From assembly GCF_001428525.1 (NCBI RefSeq), contig NZ_LMHW01000010.1, positions 885,853 through 949,852 of the forward strand: a stretch of 64,000 bases of DNA, in the 5' to 3' direction. The position numbers were made by a program, and so were the translations under genes. The stretch comes from Flavobacterium sp. Root186 (GTDB lineage: Bacteria; Bacteroidota; Bacteroidia; Flavobacteriales; Flavobacteriaceae). Below the pieces are notes generated by a model, which was not told the origin of the DNA, made no database searches, and saw only the letters and a list, made by a program, of their open reading frames with translations. How positions within the stretch are numbered: position 1 is the stretch's first letter; every line of letters starts with the position of its first letter. This document shows, one piece after another, positions 58,651-64,000 of the stretch.

Positions 58651-61600
58651 TTAGTTTTTCTCAATCCATTTTCTGGCATTGATAAAAGCTTCATGCCAAG
58701 GTGTAAACTCGTCATTTCTGTCTTTTGGATAATGCGCCCAGTTCCATTGGAAAGTCGAACGCTCAATGTGTGGCATGGTAACTAAATGTCTTCCGGTTTT
58801 ATCACACATCATCGCTACGTCATAATGAGAACCGTTAGGGTTTGCAGGATAACCTTCGTAAGCATATTTAGAAACAATGTTGTAGTTTTCTTCACCCATT
58901 GGTAAATTGAATTTACCTTCTCCGTGAGAAACCCAAACTCCTAAAGTAGTTCCGGCCAAAGTCGATAACATCACTGAATTATTCTCCTGAACCTTTACAG
59001 AAGTAAAAATACTTTCGTGTTTGTTACTATCGTTATGAAGCATTTTTCCGTGAACTTCATGCTCTGGATTAATAACTTCCAATTCCATAAACAACTGACA
59101 ACCGTTACAGATTCCAACAGATAAAGTATCTTCTCTTTTGAAGAAGTTATCTAAAGCTGTTTTTGCTTTTTCGTTATATAAGAAAGCTCCGGCCCAACCT
59201 TTAGCAGAACCTAAAACATCTGAGTTAGAGAATCCTCCAACAGCTCCAATAAACTGAATATCTTCAAGAGTTTCACGGCCAGAAATCAAATCCGTCATGT
59301 GAACGTCTTTTACATCAAAACCTGCCAAATACATTGCATTTGCCATTTCGCGTTCAGAATTACTTCCTTTTTCACGAATAATAGCCGCTTTTGGTCTTGG
59401 TTTTGAGGCGTCAATTACAGGCGCTTTTCCAGTAAAGTGAGCTGGGAAAGTATAATTTAAAGCCTGATTTTTATAGTTTTCAAAACGTGCTTTTGCAGTT
59501 CCGTTTTTAGATTGTTTTTGATCTAATAAATAAGAAGTTTCAAACCAAACGTCTCTATACTCCGCAATATCCAAATTATAAATTCCAAATTCCAAACTTG
59601 GTTTGCTTTGAACTGAACCAATTTTGAAGAATTCGATGTTGTTTTGTTTCAATTTAGCTTCAACAGCTGCATCAGATTTTGCTTGAAAAACGATTCCGAT
59701 GTTTTCTGCAAAAAGGATTTTTAAAAGATCTTTTTCTGCGAAAGCGCTGAAATCAATTTTAGCTCCAAGGTTTACATCAGCAAAACACAATTCTAATAAA
59801 GTAGTAATCAATCCACCGCTTCCGATATCGTGTCCGGCTAAGATTTGGCTTTCGCCGATTAATTCCTGAATCGTGTTAAAAGCATTTTTGAAGAAAGAAG
59901 CATCTTTAATCGTAGAAGTTTCGTTTCCGATTGTATTTCTAATTTGTGCAAAAGAAGAACCTCCTAATTTGAAATCATCCTGAGATAAGTTGATATAATA
60001 AATGGAATCTCCGTCTTTTTGTAAAACAGGCTCCACTACTTTTCTAATATCGGTACAGTTTCCTCCTGCAGAAATAATAACCGTTCCCGGCGCGATTACT
60101 TCGTCGTTTGGATATTTTTGTTTCATCGAAAGTGAATCTTTTCCTGTCGGAATGTTGATTCCCAATTCGATTGCAAATTCTGAACAGCCTTCAACAGCAG
60201 CGTATAAACGAGCGTCTTCACCTTCGTTTTTACAAGCCCACATCCAGTTGGCAGAAAGTGAAATTCCTTTTAAACCATCTTTAATTGGCGCCCAGATAAT
60301 GTTTGATAACGATTCTGCAATAGCATTTCTGCTTCCTGCAACCGGATCAATCAAAGCGGCAATAGGAGCGTGGCCAATAGAAGTTGCAATTCCTTCTTTA
60401 CCTAAATAATCCAAAGCCATAACGCCAACATTATTCAAAGGCAATTGCAAAGGTCCTGCACATTGTTGTTTGGCAACTTTTCCACCCACACAACGGTCCA
60501 CTTTATTAGTCAACCAGTCTTTTGAGGCAACAGCTTCAAGGCGTAAAACGTCTTTTAAATAACTTTCGAAATCATTAGCTGAGTAAGAAACGGCAGCATA
60601 TTTTCTATCGATAGTTTTATCCGTCATAACTGTTTTAGGAGAACTTCCGAAGAAATCTTCTAAAGCATAATCCATCGGTTTTGAACCATTTGATTTTGAT
60701 TCGAAAGTAAAACGGTGATCTCCCTTTACATCTCCAACCTGATACATTGGCGAACGCTCTCTGTCAGCAATTCTCTGTAACGTATCAATATCTTTTTGAC
60801 CAATAACCAATCCCATTCTTTCCTGAGATTCGTTACCAATAATTTCTTTTGCAGAAAGTGTAGGATCTCCAACAGGTAATTTATCCAAATCGATTAAACC
60901 TCCAGTTTCTTCCACCAATTCAGAAAGACAGTTTAGATGTCCTCCAGCTCCGTGATCGTGAATTGAAACAATTGGATTATGATCACTCTCTACCAAACCA
61001 CGAATCGCGTTTGCAGCACGTTTTTGCATTTCAGGATTCGAACGTTGAATAGCATTTAATTCAATTCCTGAACCGAAAGCACCAGTATCTGCAGAAGAAA
61101 CCGCAGCACCACCCATTCCAATTCTATAATTTTCTCCACCCAGAATTACGATTTTATCGCCTTTTTGTGGTTTCTTTTTTATTGCCTGATCTAGTTTTCC
61201 GTAACCAATTCCACCTGCTTGCATGATTACTTTATCGTAACCAATTTTACGGTCGTTTTCTCCATGTTCGAAAGTTAAAACTGAACCTGTAATTAACGGT
61301 TGACCGAATTTATTTCCAAAATCAGAAGCTCCGTTTGAAGCTTTGATCAAAATATCCATTGGCGTTTGGTACAGCCATTTTCTTTCTTCAACAGCGTTTT
61401 CCCATTTTCTGTCGTCGTTTAAACGAGAGTATGAAGTCATATAAACTGCAGTTCCTGCTAATGGCAAAGAACCTTGTCCACCGGCTAAACGGTCACGAAT
61501 TTCTCCTCCTGAGCCTGTTGCAGCTCCGTTGAAAGGCTCAACTGTTGTTGGGAAATTGTGTGTTTCTGCTTTTAAAGATAAAACAGAATCAAATTCTTTT

Positions 61601-62304
61601 ATCTCGTAATAATCTGGTTTGTCAGCTGTTTTTGGTGCGAACTGCTGCACTTTTGGTCCTTTTACAAAAGCAACATTGTCTTTGTAAGCAGACACTATAT
61701 CGTTAGGATTTTCCTGTGATGTTTTTTTGATTAATTTGAAAAGAGAAGTTTCTTTTTCTTCACCATCAATAATAAAAGTTCCGTTGAAAATTTTGTGACG
61801 GCAGTGTTCTGAATTGGCTTGTGAAAAAGCAAAAATCTCAGAATCAGTTAGTTTCCGCCCTAATTTTACAGCAAGATTATCTAAGTAATCTACTTCTTCC
61901 TGGCTTAAAGCTAAACCTTCAACTTTATTATAAGTGGCAATATCATCAATTTCCAGAATGGGTTCCGGCTGAATATTGATAGTGAAAATCTCCTGATCTA
62001 ATTCATTGAATTTTTGAAAAAGCATCGGATCAAAATCAGTAAAATTTTCCGTTGCCGGATGAAATTCTTCAATTCTGATAATGCCCGGAACACCCATATT
62101 TTGAGTGATTTCTACAGCATTTGTACTCCAAGGTGTGATCATAGTGGCGCGGGGACCAACAAAAAAACCCGTCAGTGCGGATTTTTCGATCTTATTCGAG
62201 TCGGCAAAAAGCCAGTTTAATTTTGAAATGTCTTGAGCTGAAATTTCGTTTTGCGTTTGTACGGCAAAAACAGTTTTGCTTTGGTTTTCAAAGAAATGGA
62301 TCAT
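58651..62304 (-). CDS. purL: Phosphoribosylformylglycinamidine synthase (large, single-chain)
   Basis: 1217 residues from the ATG at 62304; an upstream in-frame ATG at 62376 lies before the TAAATTTG promoter box (62334-62341) and is rejected. Domains: N-terminal PurS-like part (1-150), FGAM synthase domains (about 160-950: FSQANSEHCRHKIFNG, LKAETHNFPTTVEPFNGAATGSGG in parts, and SIHDHGAGG), then a class I glutamine amidotransferase (about 960-1217: GVGICNGCQLFMEL with the nucleophilic Cys, late His-Glu in PHIERSTFQWNW). ATP-dependent fourth step of purine synthesis. Confidence 0.96.
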   Translation of the reverse strand: MIHFFENQSKTVFAVQTQNEISAQDISKLNWLFADSNKIEKSALTGFFVGPRATMITPWSTNAVEITQNMGVPGIIRIEEFHPATENFTDFDPMLFQKFNELDQEIFTINIQPEPILEIDDIATYNKVEGLALSQEEVDYLDNLAVKLGRKLTDSEIFAFSQANSEHCRHKIFNGTFIIDGEEKETSLFKLIKKTSQENPNDIVSAYKDNVAFVKGPKVQQFAPKTADKPDYYEIKEFDSVLSLKAETHNFPTTVEPFNGAATGSGGEIRDRLAGGQGSLPLAGTAVYMTSYSRLNDDRKWENAVEERKWLYQTPMDILIKASNGASDFGNKFGQPLITGSVLTFEHGENDRKIGYDKVIMQAGGIGYGKLDQAIKKKPQKGDKIVILGGENYRIGMGGAAVSSADTGAFGSGIELNAIQRSNPEMQKRAANAIRGLVESDHNPIVSIHDHGAGGHLNCLSELVEETGGLIDLDKLPVGDPTLSAKEIIGNESQERMGLVIGQKDIDTLQRIADRERSPMYQVGDVKGDHRFTFESKSNGSKPMDYALEDFFGSSPKTVMTDKTIDRKYAAVSYSANDFESYLKDVLRLEAVASKDWLTNKVDRCVGGKVAKQQCAGPLQLPLNNVGVMALDYLGKEGIATSIGHAPIAALIDPVAGSRNAIAESLSNIIWAPIKDGLKGISLSANWMWACKNEGEDARLYAAVEGCSEFAIELGINIPTGKDSLSMKQKYPNDEVIAPGTVIISAGGNCTDIRKVVEPVLQKDGDSIYYINLSQDDFKLGGSSFAQIRNTIGNETSTIKDASFFKNAFNTIQELIGESQILAGHDIGSGGLITTLLELCFADVNLGAKIDFSAFAEKDLLKILFAENIGIVFQAKSDAAVEAKLKQNNIEFFKIGSVQSKPSLEFGIYNLDIAEYRDVWFETSYLLDQKQSKNGTAKARFENYKNQALNYTFPAHFTGKAPVIDASKPRPKAAIIREKGSNSEREMANAMYLAGFDVKDVHMTDLISGRETLEDIQFIGAVGGFSNSDVLGSAKGWAGAFLYNEKAKTALDNFFKREDTLSVGICNGCQLFMELEVINPEHEVHGKMLHNDSNKHESIFTSVKVQENNSVMLSTLAGTTLGVWVSHGEGKFNLPMGEENYNIVSKYAYEGYPANPNGSHYDVAMMCDKTGRHLVTMPHIERSTFQWNWAHYPKDRNDEFTPWHEAFINARKWIEKN

Positions 62305-62333
62305 TGTGATGTGTAGTTTGTTGTATTGAGCTG

Positions 62334-62341
62334 CAAATTTA
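62334..62341 (-). promoter_or_regulatory. -7 element (TAAATTTG) of purL
   Basis: Exact TAnnTTTG match on the minus strand; predicts a leader of about 22 bases to the start at 62304 and rules out the longer ORF start. Confidence 0.6.
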
Positions 62342-62439
62342 GTGTAAATAAATAGTAAGCACAAATTTGATAACAAACTCTTTTAAAAAAAATGAAGTTG
62401 TTCTGAAAAGGGATTGAAATTTAAGGATTTTGTATTTAA

Positions 62440-62590
62440 TCTCGCAAAGTCGCTATGACGCAAAGTTTTTTTGTTTCACGCAGATTCAGCAGATTGAGCA
62501 GATTTTTTTGGGTAGAGTTATTAATAAATCTGTGTCAATATTTATTAGGTTTCTTAATCTGTTTTATCCGCCAAATCTGTGTGAAAAAAA
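62440..62590. repeat. Intergenic 'ctcgcaaagtcgc / cacgcagatt' repeat tract
   Basis: No gene. Contains tctcgcaaagtcgctatgac, caaagtttttttgtttcacg, cagattcagcagattgagca and taatctgttttatccgccaa, the same family as at 44760-45050 and 50863-51050. Confidence 0.65.
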
Positions 62591-62594
62591 ATAT

Positions 62595-64000
62595 TTAGTT
62601 GATTACTATCTTTTTAATTATAGTTTTTGAATCTCTTGTAATTTTAGCAATATAAATACCGCTTGAAAGATGACTTAGTGATAATACAGAATCTGTTGCA
62701 TTTTGTTTTTCGAAAACTTTTTGTCCAGAAAACGAAAGGATTTCTATCGAATAAGGAGAATCTGAATTGTCTAAAACAATATTAAAAATTCCATCAGAAG
62801 GATTTGGAAAAACAACAATTTCATCTGAAAGTTCTACAACTTCTTCCTCAATTGGTTTCGCTATTTTGCTTGCTAAATTGTTGCAGGTATCTTGTGTAAA
62901 TGAATCCCATTGTGAACTTAGATTGAAAGTTGTACTTGGAGAAGTTACCGTTGATTTTCTTCTTAAAGTAACATCGATAGCAAAATTGGCTGTTCCGCCA
63001 TTAAAAGTTCCGATTATGTCGATTAAAACTCCATTTTTAAATAAACCTACGGCATCATTTCCGTTAAAAGTTAGTTCTGTTGCCGTTGTTGAAATGTTGG
63101 CTGAACTTGGAGAAAAACAGCTTGAAGAAATTGAACTGTTTACAATTACAAATTTGCTTCCTGTTGTTAAAGTTCCTGTCAAAGCTAAGCCTGTACTCCA
63201 TGAACCGGCTCCGTTGGTTTGTTTTTTTATAGTATATGCAGATAAACTAACAGAACTTCCTGTGTTGTTTGCAATTTCCAAAGCTTTATTATTTCCAGAA
63301 CCCTCAATATATTCAGAGAAAAGTAGGTCTGTAGCAGTTCCTGTTCCGCTGCTGTTGGTTGTAACTGAAATGGTATTGCTTGACGAAGAAGCATTTCCGG
63401 CAGCATCTTTTGCTTTTACATAAATAGAATAAGCTGTTGAAGCGGTTAAGCCTGTAATTGTAGCTGTAACTCCTGATACAGTTGTTTTAAAAACGCTGTT
63501 CGCATAAACATCATAACCTGTAACGGCTACATTGTCTGTAGAAGCTGTCCAGGCAAGTGTAATTGAAGTCGAAGTTTTTGAAGTCGAAGCCAAACTTGTT
63601 GGAGTAGTTGGCGCCTGAGTATCTCCAGAAGGAGTTCCGCCCCAAATTTGATTCACATATTCCGGATGATCGATATATGGATTTCTATTATTTTGACGCG
63701 CGTAAATTGCATTATTCCTTGCAATTTCTCTCGCACTTACAGGATCTTGTGTATGCCAAGCTAAAAGAATGTTTAAGAAAGCCGTTGTAAAAACTTTATT
63801 ACTTGAACCGTCAAACATGGCGTACGAATATCCCGCAACGGTATTTTCATAACGAGTTGCAAAATAAAAATACATTCTGGCAATATCTCCTTTAAAAGCA
63901 TTTATGGGCTCAAAAACGGTTCCCGAATATCCAGATACAGAACTTGATCCCAATTTTCCGCCATTTTGAGAAGTATAAGTTGCAGCACTTACCGTTCCGT
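62595..64000 (-). CDS. Secreted endonuclease I-family protein with FN3, lamin-tail and T9SS domains (5' end outside window)
   Basis: About 468 C-terminal residues are visible; the frame stays open to the right edge, so the real start is outside. Order: end of an endonuclease I (EndA/NucM-type) domain (GGKLGSSS, FKGDIARMYFYFATRYE, LAWHTQDPVSAREIARNNAIY), a fibronectin III domain (APTTPTSLASTSKT...), a lamin-tail-like domain (LLFSEYIEGSGNNKALEIAN), and a type A T9SS sorting domain (VFPNPSDGIFNIVLDN ... GIYIAKITRDSKTIIKKIVI). An extracellular nuclease for DNA/RNA scavenging. Confidence 0.88.
   Translation of the reverse strand, partial: GTVSAATYTSQNGGKLGSSSVSGYSGTVFEPINAFKGDIARMYFYFATRYENTVAGYSYAMFDGSSNKVFTTAFLNILLAWHTQDPVSAREIARNNAIYARQNNRNPYIDHPEYVNQIWGGTPSGDTQAPTTPTSLASTSKTSTSITLAWTASTDNVAVTGYDVYANSVFKTTVSGVTATITGLTASTAYSIYVKAKDAAGNASSSSNTISVTTNSSGTGTATDLLFSEYIEGSGNNKALEIANNTGSSVSLSAYTIKKQTNGAGSWSTGLALTGTLTTGSKFVIVNSSISSSCFSPSSANISTTATELTFNGNDAVGLFKNGVLIDIIGTFNGGTANFAIDVTLRRKSTVTSPSTTFNLSSQWDSFTQDTCNNLASKIAKPIEEEVVELSDEIVVFPNPSDGIFNIVLDNSDSPYSIEILSFSGQKVFEKQNATDSVLSLSHLSSGIYIAKITRDSKTIIKKIVIN

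Overview
The window is chromosomal DNA of a Bacteroidota species, most likely a Flavobacterium. The evidence is the low GC content, promoters of the TAnnTTTG type, a gliding/T9SS gene pair (SprB-repeat protein plus PorP/SprF), T9SS sorting domains, and intergenic repeat families typical of this genus. No phage or plasmid backbone, insertion sequence with a transposase, rRNA operon or CRISPR array is visible.

Layout. 1-8.9 kb: 5' part of a TonB-dependent receptor, arsC, a CPBP protease with menE, an RsmB/NOP-type rRNA methyltransferase, a Kup potassium transporter and a low-complexity lipoprotein. 9-13.9 kb: a BNR/Ycf48-like exported protein, an ECF sigma/anti-sigma/Spy-like operon, an SRPBCC protein and a MazG-like pyrophosphohydrolase. 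13.9-25.6 kb: ilvE, mnmD, oxyR divergent from dps, SulP transporter plus beta-carbonic anhydrase, a LETM1-related protein, Cu/Zn SOD, small exported proteins and a GH18 chitinase. 26-32.7 kb: a MarR-led fatty-acid beta-oxidation operon interrupted by a four-helix-bundle gene that lies between 15-bp inverted repeats. 32.9-39.6 kb: a WYL regulator and the T9SS cell-surface pair. 55.6-64 kb: acyl-CoA synthetase, purL, small hypotheticals and a partial secreted nuclease.

The most notable part is an RNA-repair island at about 40-55.5 kb. It holds a Ro60 orthologue (rsr), RtcB ligase, a compact ATP-dependent RNA ligase paired with an ATP-grasp protein, a slipin/SPFH protein and an ERI-like 3'-5' exonuclease. 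Between rsr and rtcB lies an unannotated run of six covarying stem-loops with conserved TGYCGT and TACTTCG elements. I read these as a tandem array of bacterial Y RNAs. Two of them carry a circularly permuted tRNA mimic (T-arm, closed acceptor stem, D-arm), as known for YrlA. A second tRNA-like array precedes the slipin gene, and a cluster of one normal and several eroded tRNAs precedes the RNA ligase. Four copies of a palindrome (CTGCGCAA-N5-TTGCGCAG) sit at one fixed distance (26-27 nt) from an AAnnTTTG element. They lie in front of rsr, the Y array, rtcB and the second tRNA-like array, which points to one shared regulon. A SIR2-TPR protein (probable anti-phage effector) and a polyvalent-kinase protein are embedded in the island.

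Intergenic DNA is rich in dispersed repeats: GTAGAGACGCAC palindromes, TTGTCATTYCGA inverted repeats, 'cacgcagattnnncagatt' and 'ctttgcgact' tracts, and a 325-bp element with 50-bp inverted arms.
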